Source: Prinia subflava (Eukaryota; Chordata; Aves; Passeriformes; Cisticolidae). Taken from it: a stretch of 64,000 nt of DNA. The notes below the pieces were generated by a model. That model worked only from the letters and a program-made list of their open reading frames with translations, did no database searches and was not told the origin of the DNA. The stretch covers positions 80,936,472 to 81,000,471 of the forward strand of contig NC_086249.1 of NCBI RefSeq assembly GCF_021018805.1. The letters run 5' to 3'. Position numbers and translations under genes: made by a program. Below, piece by piece: positions 1 through 10,153 of this stretch; within the stretch, counting starts at the first letter, position 1; every line of letters begins with the position of its first letter.

Positions 1-3000
1 AGACTACAATTTTGAGGCGACAACTTTTGTAAATAGAATTGTTTTCTAATTAGCTGTTTCAAATTTCCTCCGCAGTCCATCCATTGATACCACATTTTCA
101 CAAACATTGAAAAATATTCTCATGGGCATCATTTAACTAACTAGCAACCAATATACTCCCTTAAAAGTAACTGATTCTAAGAACAAGGAAGGAGGTCTCA
201 TAGAGGGAAGTACTCAAAGGAAAGCAATGCCTACTTATTAACTAAATGCCATTAAGTATTTATATCTCGGTTAGAAAAAAATAGATTGTTTAGCTTATAG
301 CAGCAGGGGACACGGCTCAGGTGTTAAATGAAAGCTGACAGTCTAAATACACAAAGAAAAGGAAGCTGGCTACCAAAGCCTGCCTACCCCCAAGCCCCTT
401 CCTGGGGATCCTTTCAGCTACATCCTCTTCACCCTAACACTGCAGCACAGTTTCTCCAGTACCTGACACGAGCAGAGGAACGACAAAGGCTAAAGCCTCT
501 CACTTACCAGTCTTTACACTAATTATTCAGAACACTGAATTCAGTTCTATTAAACTGCCCTATTTTCTAAAATAGTTATGGTAGTAAGTTGGAAGGCATC
601 AGATGCCAATTTTTTCTTACAAATACTATCACCACTCCCAAAATACACCTTTTTCAGAACTAAATGGACATAATGAATGCAAATATCCAAATATCTTGAA
701 AGAACAACATAAATAACTCTTCCAGATTTCAGAAGATGAAGAGTTTTACATCTTAGATGTAAATACATCTTTACATTCTTAGATGAAGAGTTCCTTGATC
801 ACAGATTCAAAAAGGAAAGAGAGGAAAAGAAAAAAAAGGAAAAAAAGGAAAAAAAGGAAAAAAACCACACACTTTCTTTTGGGACAGCTGTGGATTCTTC
901 TGAATATTCTGTCTGAATGGAAATGCCTAAATGTCAAGAACAGAGTCAAAATGGATATTTTTCAAATAAGACTTCTGTCTTAAGCAAAATGTCCCCAAGA
1001 AAAAGAAGCAAGTCAGCTCTGAAGTATGGCTTCCAAAATTACCTGATGATAGTCTTTAATTGTGGAGCACACCTGCTCTAAGCACATATGGGGTAAAATA
1101 TCAAAAATCAAATAAAATTACAGAATATTTTTTTTAATAACTGAACTAATTTAGAATTGTATAAACACTCTGTTACAGCTAGGATTAATTCACACCTTCA
1201 ATCAAATTAGCTGAGGGGACATCAACTTAGGTTTTCTCCAATATAGGTCTAAAAATGGATGGAACACAGAGTCCTCAGAATTAAATTAACCTCTACTCTT
1301 TTTCAACATGAAAGTTGTCTTTTCAACGTGAACGTTTTTCAGGCACTCACTAAGTAGGAGAGAATTTCTTAGGAAATAAATAGCAGAGAAAACCGACCAA
1401 GGAGAACAGTAAAAAGCAAAATCATCAGAAACTGTAATTACAGCTATCAACACTGACATTAGATCATCACAATTATATAAAAATTGAAAAGCATAAAATT
1501 TACTCTGGCTTTAGATAAGCAACAAGGAAAAGAAATACATGTATTTGAAATTGCAGGTTGCAAGAGCAGGCTGATTTAAACATATCTCTATGAATCAATA
1601 TAAAAATTTCTAAAAAACCCAAACTAACTCCCCACGATACTTTACTGATTTAACCATAACCTGCATACAATTCTGAGAGCATGAATTAGAACTGCAGAGC
1701 TCGTAATTGAATAATCACTATTTCCAGCAAGAAAGAGCACAGGAAAAGATTCCCTTTGACTGTGAATGAAATCTGGATGGTCTGTAGTGATGCCATCCTA
1801 AGCAAAACTATATGATTCTGCAATGTCTAAGTGCTAGTGTCCAAGTTCTTAGCTAGTCATCCGATTCATAAAAGAGAAAAAATGAATTGACCATAGATAC
1901 TCTGTTTTTTCTTCAAGGACTGCAGAGTACAGGATGAACCTAATCTAGTCCAAGAACCCTCTCTACCTCTGAGCTGTGTAATCTGCTATTGTTTTGTAGC
2001 AACAGACCGTAACAAAAGCACACAGTGTACACTGTAGTGGATTTAGGAAGAAACTCAAGACAGCTTTTGACATAGATTTACACATTTGATTGGTGTATGT
2101 GGCTGTACTATCTTCTCTTAAGGGAATCCTGTACTCAGTGAATGCATCCAGGGACTACCACATCCTAGGAAATTCCGAGTTCTTAATTGCCACTGGGAGG
2201 ATTCAGTACTAAAAGCACCACAAACATGCTCCACAATGAGATGGAAACAAAACTACAGTTAAAGCACACAACTCTTTCTGTGTGTACATGGATATTTTAG
2301 TAGTAAGATCAGAAAGAATCCATTGAAAAGGGATAAAACAACAGAGTTACATACGGTTCATGCTCTCTCTGTGCCAAAGCAGAACTAAAAATATTTACAG
2401 TAGGTGGCTAGAAGCCAAAGTTCCCCAAAGCAGAATTACTTTTGATTTATCCTGATGGAAGTATTTTCTTAGAATGCTGGGACTCGAAGATCTATATCCT
2501 TTTCTTTTGAAAGAAACACAGTTTTAAAGGAAGTTAAGTAAAGAGAGGGCACAACCTAGAAACCAACAACATAGCACACAGAAATGACCCTGCTGTCTCC
2601 TACCTTTGTACCACCATACCTTCCCTTCTCTGCTCTTGAGAAGTTCAAAATGCAAAATACATCCACAAACAAAGTAACAAAAATCCCAAATGTCCTTATC
2701 AAGCACAAATGTGGACTAGGCGGCTGATTTAATCCTTGTTATCTTGGAAAAACTTCTCACAAACAAGAAAGTGCAGAAAAAAAATTTAGCAGGAGGGGCT
2801 CTAGTAAAGCACAAAGGAAAACGCAAAAGGCAAAATTAAATCCAAATAATATAAGGTTTCTCCAAATAGGTTAAACATTTAGCTTCACACAGCCCTGTTA
2901 CAGGAAGAAAGTTAAGGATTTAGAAAATGCAAGTAATTTCACTAGAAACTGCTATTTTAAAGCTTTCTAAACAAATCAAGATGTTAAAACACTACTGCAG

Positions 3001-3516
3001 TCTATCATAGGAAAAGCCATGTTGGCAGGGTGTTCTGTTCACGGCTCTTCAATTATCTATAACAAAGATCTTCACAGTGCTGCAGAGCTTTTGAAATGCC
3101 AACTTTCCAGCAGTTCCAAAACTGCTGGAAACACAACTGCTAGAAACAAGCTTGACTAGAAATACTACAGCACTTATGGAAGGTACCCTATCCAATCTCA
3201 TTGTTTACTGTTTAATGAAAGCAAAGTTGGTGTGGTTCTACTTTTCTTAATATTTTTTTAAACTTTGTTGTGCTTCTTATTTCAATGTTCTTGCTATATC
3301 TGTCTCCTTTTGATTTGTAAATAAACAAGTGATGAAATGCAAGCTACTTGTGGAGCCCGTTCATTCTGAACTTTAAGTATATCAGTACCAAAAAACATTA
3401 CAAAATTAAATGCATTGATACAGAACTGAAAGATGGTAGTGGATGGTAGTGGGCCTAAAAGCTACAAGATGCTTTAGAAAGTAAGACAAATTCTTGGAAC
3501 TGTTTCCAAGTCTTAC
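1..3516 (-). other. SEPTIN10: SEPTIN10 intron 4, partial
   Basis: This is AT-rich sequence with no open frame resembling the next septin exon on the minus strand. Short open frames here (for example 2524-2706 minus and 328-522 plus) have no recognisable motif. The only notable structure is an A/G-rich run near 811-866. Confidence 0.7.
811..866. repeat. A-rich purine tract (AAAAAGG-type)
   Basis: This is an uninterrupted run of A and G with imperfect repeats of the form AAAAAAAGG. It produces a spurious lysine/arginine-rich open frame. It is low-complexity sequence inside a SEPTIN10 intron. Confidence 0.8.
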
Positions 3517-3703
3517 CTTACTGTCTAGGCTTCTCATAGTTAACAAATCTATGGTTTTTAGAGAACGGCCTGTAGGTGAAATGAAATAGAGGCAGACATG
3601 GATGCGAGTATCATGGTAGCTAAATAAAGAACGCATAACTTTCAGCTCTTCCTCGAGATAGGCTTCAAATTGTGCATCTATATAATCCACTATTGGCTGA
3701 TAG
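3517..3703 (-). CDS. SEPTIN10: SEPTIN10 coding exon 4
   Basis: The exon is 187 nt long with acceptor TTTCCTACAG and donor GTAAGA (3516-3511), ending in phase 0 after LDSK. It carries the septin-conserved segments [16 protein letters not shown] and [13 protein letters not shown], part of the G domain and its interface. The following exon of the family should begin with valine and the IIP segment. No such exon is visible in 1-3516, so intron 4 runs off the window. Confidence 0.92.
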
Positions 3704-6700
3704 CTGTAGGAAATAAAATTTAATAACCAGATATTAGCTACTCCTAAACAGAGACAGACTAAGAAGGGAATTCTCTTGTACTGTTCTGCGAATTTTTGCT
3801 TTACGTGTCAAAAGACTGCTCAAGTAGGGCAGAAAATTACGTGTAGAGACTAATCCTCGTTTCTCAAAAGCTACTCAAAAAAGAATTGTGCATCTAATAC
3901 AAACAAAATATTTCCTAGCTACCACTAGTGAAAAAAGCTACATAGAGTTAATTATGATTATAACCAGACTTCCCAAGTGAAGTTTTTAAATCTTTGCAAT
4001 TAAGCTGTGCAAATGCAGAACTCCTATATACAAGGAAGACACAACAACCTCTTAGGTACAATACAGGAAAAGACAGGATATGCAACTAATAGTACTAAGA
4101 AACAGAATTAACTTTATCTTCTGAAATACTGTACATGAGAGAGTTGTTAAACCATAGACAAAAGTTAAAATGAGAGATGTTAGAGAATAAAAATCTGATT
4201 TACAGTAAGTACAGTTTAAGTTTACTTCATCCTACTTAAAACCAGATTCTAATGTGCTTTCAAAAATAAAGCTTTGCTAGATGTAAAAGTAGTGCACCCT
4301 CACATTTCTTCTGCTCCACGAAGTTTACAAACCATATCAAATGCTATTGAAATCCAGAAGCAGGTGTTATACACAAAATCAAAAGAACAAAAAGGCACCT
4401 CATATACCACACATCAAAACACCTAATAGCTATACCAGTATCTACTTGTGCCTCCTTCATCCAACTCACCAGCAGTAGCAATTATCCTGTCATACCATAA
4501 GCCACAGATGTCATGATAACCTTAATGTGACTCTCTAACCTTTTATTATATGAATATTACCATTTAGGTACTCACATAATAAATTCTTTACAATTAAGCT
4601 GAAAGAAACAAAATCTGCTATGACAGTTCAGTCCTGGAAAAAATTCACAAAAGCAGAGACTCAAAAAAAGTTCTGAAAGATGCCAGTGTGCTTGCTTCTA
4701 CATCTTCCAACTAAGCTGTGTGACACAAAAAACAAAGGCCTTCAGTAATCCACATAATGTTTATCCCAGTTTAAGGTCTTCAACAAATTATAATCAATAT
4801 AATAAAAACCCTGTAGATCTAATCTATATAATCTACAGTACTTTATAATCTGCTTGGCTGTTTAAAAACCCTCCCACTGAACTCCTTGGTTTTCTTCACC
4901 CCAAAAGAAACTACTGCATGTACACACATTTATAGAAGATTATGTCATAAAGAAAAGGGGAGAGTTATAAAATAATTTCTTACATGAGAAGAACAATGTA
5001 TTTACTTTGGCACACGGGGAAAACACTTAACCATCTATTTGGAACACATGTAAGACAACTACTTACTACAAAGGCCAAAGAAAAATCAACTTGCAATTAA
5101 GATCAAAACTTCAGCATAACATAAGTAACAAGAGGGTACTTACGTATCTGCTTTGTTCACCTGGTCACCAAATCCCACAGTTTTTACAATGGTCAGCTTC
5201 AAAAGAACATTACTTTCCTGGAGTTCACAAGTCTGGGCTCTAAGTTGCACACTTGACAGAAAATGTGTTGATGGAGGGTCCTCAAAATTGGTGTTAAACA
5301 AACTGCTCATCAAGGCTGATTTCCCAATTCCAGTTTCCCCTAGATAAACAGAAGGGTTGGAGAAGACATTTTGTACATCCAATAAATACATAATAATCAC
5401 AGAAAGACTATACAAAATCTTCTCAATTGATTTCTCTGAGCAAAACATATTTGTGCATTATTTTAGTGAACGCTGAATATATTTTCATTCTTTTTTTTTT
5501 CATCCTACATATAAGGGTCAATTACCAGGTAATAAATAAAGAGCAGAACAGTGTCTTGACACTTTGGTTTCTTTAAAAGTGTAAACTAACTTCCTATAAA
5601 TTTTAGAAAGTTAAGTAGCTAGCTGTGAAACCAGAGATTCAACAAAGGGTTTTTAAGAATAAGTGTAAAATATTAGAGCAAAACATTTGATAGGTATAGA
5701 AACATTTCAGTAATACCACCTTGGAATTTTAGAGTTTTTTAATCTGAAACTCTTTGTTACAAGTGTAAGCCCAGTTTACTCAAAAAAATCCAAAAAGACT
5801 GCTGATAAATGAATAAATAACTTATCCATTTTCAGCATTTTTTGGTCTTCACATTGTTTATGAAAATGCTACATACAAACCCAAATAAACAAACTTGGGA
5901 GAAGGGGTGAAATTATAGTTCATGCTTAACATTAAAGAAACTGTTTAACAACACAACTAGATTTAAATTTCAGTTGCTTCCTAAGATGGGTATACCACTA
6001 AAACCTTAAATCATCCAGATACTACTCACCAATGCAAAGAATGTTGAAGCAGAAGCCATGTTTGATGGATTTCCTAAGCAGTTGGTCAGGTAAGCTATCA
6101 AACCCAACATGCGCAGACAAGGACAAAGTTCGACAGCCAACATTTTGCTACGGAAAAATAACTTTAAAATATCAGTTAACAATAGAAATAAATTAAATCT
6201 ACTAGAAAGCTAGAATTCGTTCCATATGATTTCACACACAACGAAGAAAAGCCAAAGTCTGAAAAAAAACCAGACTTGTCAAATCAGCTCTACTCCATGA
6301 TTCCAGAAAAAAAAATTAAATTTAAATTTACAGGATGATTTGCAGGCTTAAAAAAAAATGCAGGTTCCCCCCCGCAAAAAAAACCCCAAACAAACTTTAT
6401 GAAATGTGAATGAAATGAAGAAGTCCAACTGAAAATTAAACTGAAAACTGTAGGGAGAAAATGGATCATAGTTGGTTTGCTCTTAGAAATTAGGAAAAAG
6501 TACTAAATACAATCAAAGCATCAGAATTCAAAATAGAGAGCACGATCAGAGGAAGGTGTATGTATGTTATCAAACAACTCATTCGGAGGAGCTGGAACTG
6601 AAATTGCTATTTAGGTAAACTAAAACATTATCTACACTCACTATATGCACCAGAACTCTGAGACAGCATTCTATCTATCTTATTAGAAATATCTAAAGGT

Positions 6701-9700
6701 GTGCATTTCTTTCCAAACATCAGCTAGCAATCTAGCACCATGACATCAAGGCAGTGAACATAATAAAATGCATAAGGCTAAAAGGACGTATCTGGATTCA
6801 TACAAATAAACTGTATTTTTAAACAAACATTACATATCAGAAGTAGGAACAGTGACAGGTCCATGCTATTCTTTGTCTTACATTTCGAATCCACATGGAA
6901 TTGGAAACCATTACTGTTTCCCATGAACATGTACATGGTCAACAGTAGGAAATACTTAAAGTTAACACTTAAAAGCCCATTAAAGTGACACCTTTTCTAA
7001 TAGGTATGCACAGCAAGTCTCAGAATTCTTGTAGCTAGAAGGATATGGACATTCCTCACAGCATATACTCATCCTCTTCTTTATTTGCACAAGACTTCTT
7101 TGTATGGGCTTACAGACTGCACTAACTGCAATCATTTTAGATTCCTGTAATTAAATAATTCCATTTTAAACTAATATGAGGGAAAATGCATATACAAAGT
7201 GAACACTTTAAAGAGAAAAATATGACATCTTTGGGCTACTAAAAAAATGTGCATTCAAAGCATGTCATAAAATTTCTCAAGTCATTATACCAGAAGAAAA
7301 TTACTGTTAAAAAGTTCTGAGAAACACTGAGAACTGTCAGTTTCCTGTCTATTTAAAGAAAAATGTATCTGAGATAGGGTGGCTGCACATCCAAGAAGTC
7401 TAGCTACTCAGTCTGATACTCAAAGCACTTCTATTGCCATTAGGATAAGACAGTTCCTCTAACACAAACCATTCAGCCTCCACACCAAAGCCAGCGCTAG
7501 AGGCTCAGCATGACTGCAGAAGGGAGGCCTTTTACCTTCATGTCACCAGCCTAAATCCCACCCCTGCTGGGCTAGCCTCAAAATCTCTGCACTGCCATTT
7601 GTAACTCCCCAGGAAAACAAAACAGAAACAAACACAAACCAAACAAACAAAAAACCCACCACAAACACACAACCTAGCAGGAATAAATTTATTTCCTTCT
7701 GATGTCCAGGTGTTAGAAAGATAAATTACTTTGTCAGTAGAACTGCCTTCCTAAGGTTTAGGATTTGACATGCTTCGGTGATCTGAGACCTGAAGGAGGT
7801 TAATAAAGCTTGGGGAGAAGGATGTGTTAATGATAGTGGACACAAAGAATACAAAATTTATGGACCACAAGGACATTTGGCAGAACTCCCAATATAAAGA
7901 AAAAACTAACAAAGTCAACTCAGCAATTTTGCTGAAATCAACTCCCACTGAGTCAGCTCCAAGGCAATTTTGGCAGGAGGAGATTGTGACCATCGACTCA
8001 TGGACCACCAACTCAAGCAACCCACCAACCCAAAGGAAGAGAAAGACTGCGAATGTGGACTGATTAGCATGACAAACAAGAGACTCTCTAACCAACATAA
8101 GGTAGAACACTAATTAAGAAAACTATGCAACTAGTAGCCAATGACCCTTGATTTCCTTGTTTGCTAAAATGTATAAATGTAATTTTGGTCACTGGGCAGC
8201 TAGCATTTTGTGGGTTATCACCTAGCGCCCTACTTTGCACAAACCAGAATAAAGAATAAAAGTAGTTTGTAGTGTGTAAATTACACTGCTACCCACCAAG
8301 CAGTGAGCCCTCATTCAGGACATCTCCCTTCCTTACAGAAGAATCACTGTGTAAACCTATTCCACCTGACCGCAACTGAAGCATTCTCTTAATAGAAAAG
8401 CAGTAGCCCACATTTTTCCTTCTGAAATTTTCCAAGAACATCGGGTGTTTGTCCCTCTGCTACTGTCTAACAAATACGCAGAGAAATTAAGACCACTAAA
8501 CTGACCAGGTGATACCTGCACTCTTACTACTTCCAAAAGAAATATCAGCTAGTTGATCACCTCATTGGTATCACCTAAATATCACCTAAATCACATCTTA
8601 TTCCTTCCCTCACACCCTCTTTAAAGGTTGATGGCATAACTAATACGTCTAGATTCCTTCAGATTCATTACATTGGATGGGGCTCTGAGTAACATGATCC
8701 AGTGAAAACTGTCCCTGCCCAGAGCAGGAGGATTGGAACCAGACAATCTTTTTGAGATCACTTCCAACCCAAACCATTCTAGGGTTCTGTGATTTAGGCA
8801 AATATTTTGGTTTATATAAAGTTACATTGCCCATTAAGACAGCATGAAAAAACCCCATAGTCCGAGACAGCGTAACATTTAAAAATTATTCTTTCAGAAA
8901 GGAAGTTTTCAAAATAGTTATCTTTTAAAGTTGCCGTGTATTTCTGACTAAAACGGCACACCATGCTGCACCAAAGCAAAAGCCAGGTCTCAGACGGCAT
9001 GCACCACTCTGCATAAGCCTCTGCAGAACCAGATTAGCAGTACAAGCAAGAAACTAGCTTGCTACTGGGTTTGTAGATGTGACTGAAATTTGTCCTCCAG
9101 GACTCGAAGAAAGCCGTGAGCAGTGTGTGGTTATGCCGGGGGTCAGGGTCCCGCCAGCCTCAGGGGGCTATGCGGAGGCTCTGGGAAGGATGCTGCGGTC
9201 CCAGCAGCCAGGAGGGCACCCCCATTACCGTGCCCATGGGCACCTCAAATGTGACTCTTCCTGAGCCCCGAGTTTTCCACAGGCATAGGAACTACGCTCC
9301 AGGGGAGCTACGGCTCCAGCACTGCCGTGCGGATGGGTCCAATGTCTTCAGAACACAAAGCTGACAGCTTTGTCAGTACACAGAAGTAGTTCTTCACTAG
9401 ATAAGATTCAACTTACTACTTGAAATACGCGATACGCCACGGGACCGCTAAGAAGAGTGACATTTGAAAACAAGTTTCTTTAACAAGTGTTTTGTAAGTC
9501 TGGCAGCTCAGGGTACTAGAGGCGTGAGGACGGAGTTTTCATCTCCCACGCTAACTCGACCCCCACCCTGAGGCGGCCCTCACCAGCGCCCGGCACGGAC
9601 CAGGGGCAGCGAGGGCAGGAGGTACAGGCGGTACACACAGACCACCTCTTCGCACGGTCTGACCGCCACCCTCCTTCCCCTCCTGGTGCCGGCGCTGCCG

Positions 9701-9818
9701 GGCCCCTCCGTTCCCTCAGCCGCCACGGGCTCACCCCCGGCGCAGGGGCTGCACACCAGCCGCTCCCGGCACCGCCGAAGGGACTTACCGGGTGCCGACG
9801 GGCATCGAAAGAGGCCAT
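3517..9818 (-). CDS. SEPTIN10: SEPTIN10, 5' part: four coding exons, partial at the left edge
   Basis: This encodes the N-terminus and first part of the GTP-binding domain of a septin, a cytoskeletal protein that polymerises into hetero-oligomeric filaments at membranes and the cleavage furrow. Four exons join in frame: 9818-9789, 6147-6030, 5339-5144 and 3703-3517, giving 177 residues. The P-loop GETGIGKS is at residues 50-57 and the G3-like TVGFGDQ at 103-109. A conserved block, [13 protein letters not shown] followed by the [17 protein letters not shown] segment, lies in exon 4. All introns have GT-AG ends. The sequence belongs to the SEPTIN6/8/10/11/14 group. I chose SEPTIN10 because the gene is head-to-head with SOWAHC, as in human 2q13, and because of residue matches such as the NTNFED segment. 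The next expected exon (NIIPVIAKAD region) was not found down to base 1, so the remaining GTPase domain and coiled coil lie outside the window. SEPTIN11 or SEPTIN14 is a less likely identity. Confidence 0.88.
3704..5143 (-). other. SEPTIN10: SEPTIN10 intron 3
   Basis: This 1,440-bp intron lies between two well-defined septin exons. It is AT-rich with no coding or repeat feature that I can support. Confidence 0.85.
5144..5339 (-). CDS. SEPTIN10: SEPTIN10 coding exon 3 (P-loop exon)
   Basis: The exon is 196 nt long with acceptor TTTATCTAG and donor GTAAGT (5143-5138). It codes the nucleotide-binding P-loop [10 protein letters not shown], the FNTNFED segment, the ELQESN stretch and the [10 protein letters not shown] segment. 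The residue before TVG is lysine, where other members of the subgroup carry Asn or Ser. The residue after GKS is Ala where septins usually have Thr; Ras-family GTPases also have GKSA, so nucleotide binding need not be lost. The exon ends with two bases (AC) that the next exon completes to threonine. Confidence 0.92.
5340..6029 (-). other. SEPTIN10: SEPTIN10 intron 2
   Basis: This 690-bp intron has a GTGAGT donor and a TATCTAG acceptor. I see nothing else supportable in it. Confidence 0.88.
6030..6147 (-). CDS. SEPTIN10: SEPTIN10 coding exon 2
   Basis: The exon is 118 nt long and codes residues 11-49 plus one base. It contains the septin-family segment [11 protein letters not shown] followed by [10 protein letters not shown], just upstream of the P-loop. 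The acceptor is TTCCGTAG before 6147 and the donor is GTGAGT at 6029-6024. The single leftover base completes a glycine codon with the next exon. Confidence 0.9.
7740..8300 (+). mobile_element. possible degraded solo LTR of an endogenous retrovirus
   Basis: The stretch has LTR-like ordering on the plus strand: a TATAAAT box near 8,170, an ATCACCTAGCGCCC segment near 8,218-8,230, and AATAAA at 8,248-8,253 about 78 bp after the TATA box, as in the R region of a retroviral LTR. I could not find convincing TG...CA ends with a target-site duplication, so the bounds are approximate. No retroviral coding sequence is present. A non-LTR origin is possible. Confidence 0.35.
8655..8795 (+). mobile_element. 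CR1 LINE 3' fragment
   Basis: The sequence resembles the CR1 3' end: a GTCCCTGCCC segment, then ATCACTTCCAACCC, ending in ATTCTAGGGTTCTGTGATT, which is the diverged 8-bp tail repeat. It is a 5'-truncated, non-coding copy inside SEPTIN10 intron 1, inserted opposite to the gene. Confidence 0.75.
9789..9818 (-). CDS. SEPTIN10: SEPTIN10 coding exon 1
   Basis: The exon encodes [10 protein letters not shown]. It opens with an ATG at 9818 and is followed directly by a consensus GTAAGT donor (9788-9783). It ends in phase 0 and joins in frame to the exon starting at 6147. It lies inside the CpG island, which fits a first exon. The 5' UTR should extend rightwards from 9819, but its end cannot be read from sequence. 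Because only ten residues are coded and this N-terminus varies among septins, the ATG rests on the splice site and frame, not on homology. Confidence 0.75.
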
Positions 9819-10027
9819 AGCCCCGCCTGGCGAGACAGAGAAGGAGGGAGCAGAGCAGGGAGGGAAAGACGCGGCCAAAACTACCGCCGAAAGGGAGAGC
9901 CACGCGTCGGGGAGGGGCGCGGGGAGGGGATGCGGCCGCGGCTCCGCCGCCGGGGCGGGCACTGGTGGCGGGCGCCTCCCGGCCGGAGGGCGGCGCGGTG
10001 CCGCCGCCGCGGCAGTGATTGCCGGGC

Positions 10028-10111
10028 ATGCTGCCGCCGGGAGGAGGGGCTCGGGCAGCGGCGGCTATACCGCGCCCGCACCACCGCTGCCATCACCAGC
10101 AGCGGCAGTAG
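10028..10111 (+). other. possible SOWAHC upstream ORF 1 (27 codons)
   Basis: An ATG at 10,028 opens a 27-codon frame closed by TAG at 10,109-10,111, before the main SOWAHC start. It would matter only if transcription starts upstream of 10,028, which is unknown. Its amino-acid content is a by-product of GC-rich DNA. Confidence 0.3.
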
Positions 10112-10136
10112 CAGCAGGAGGAGTGCCGGCGGCGCG

Positions 10137-10145
10137 ATGGGGTAG
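10137..10145 (+). promoter_or_regulatory. minimal upstream ORF (Met-Gly-stop) before SOWAHC
   Basis: The bases read ATG GGG TAG and end eight bases before the SOWAHC ATG. Both the upstream and the main ATG have G at -3 and G at +4. A ribosome starting here would terminate almost at once, so this could reduce or tune SOWAHC translation. The effect is inference; the sequence itself is unambiguous. Confidence 0.6.
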
Positions 10146-10153
10146 CGGCGGCG

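Larger units (their letters stand above)
6148..9788 (-). other. SEPTIN10: SEPTIN10 intron 1
   Basis: This 3,641-bp first intron runs from the CpG-island exon to the [11 protein letters not shown] exon. It contains a CA/AAAC-rich low-complexity stretch near 7,617-7,675, a possible degraded LTR (about 7,740-8,300) and a CR1 3' fragment (about 8,655-8,795). Its last 250 bp near the donor are GC-rich and part of the CpG island. Confidence 0.8.

Noticed and set aside
9516..10145. Several overlapping 70-149-codon frames on both strands between SEPTIN10 and SOWAHC
   Set aside because: They are Arg/Pro/Gly/Ala-rich artefacts of CpG-island composition; some begin with non-ATG starts and none has a motif.
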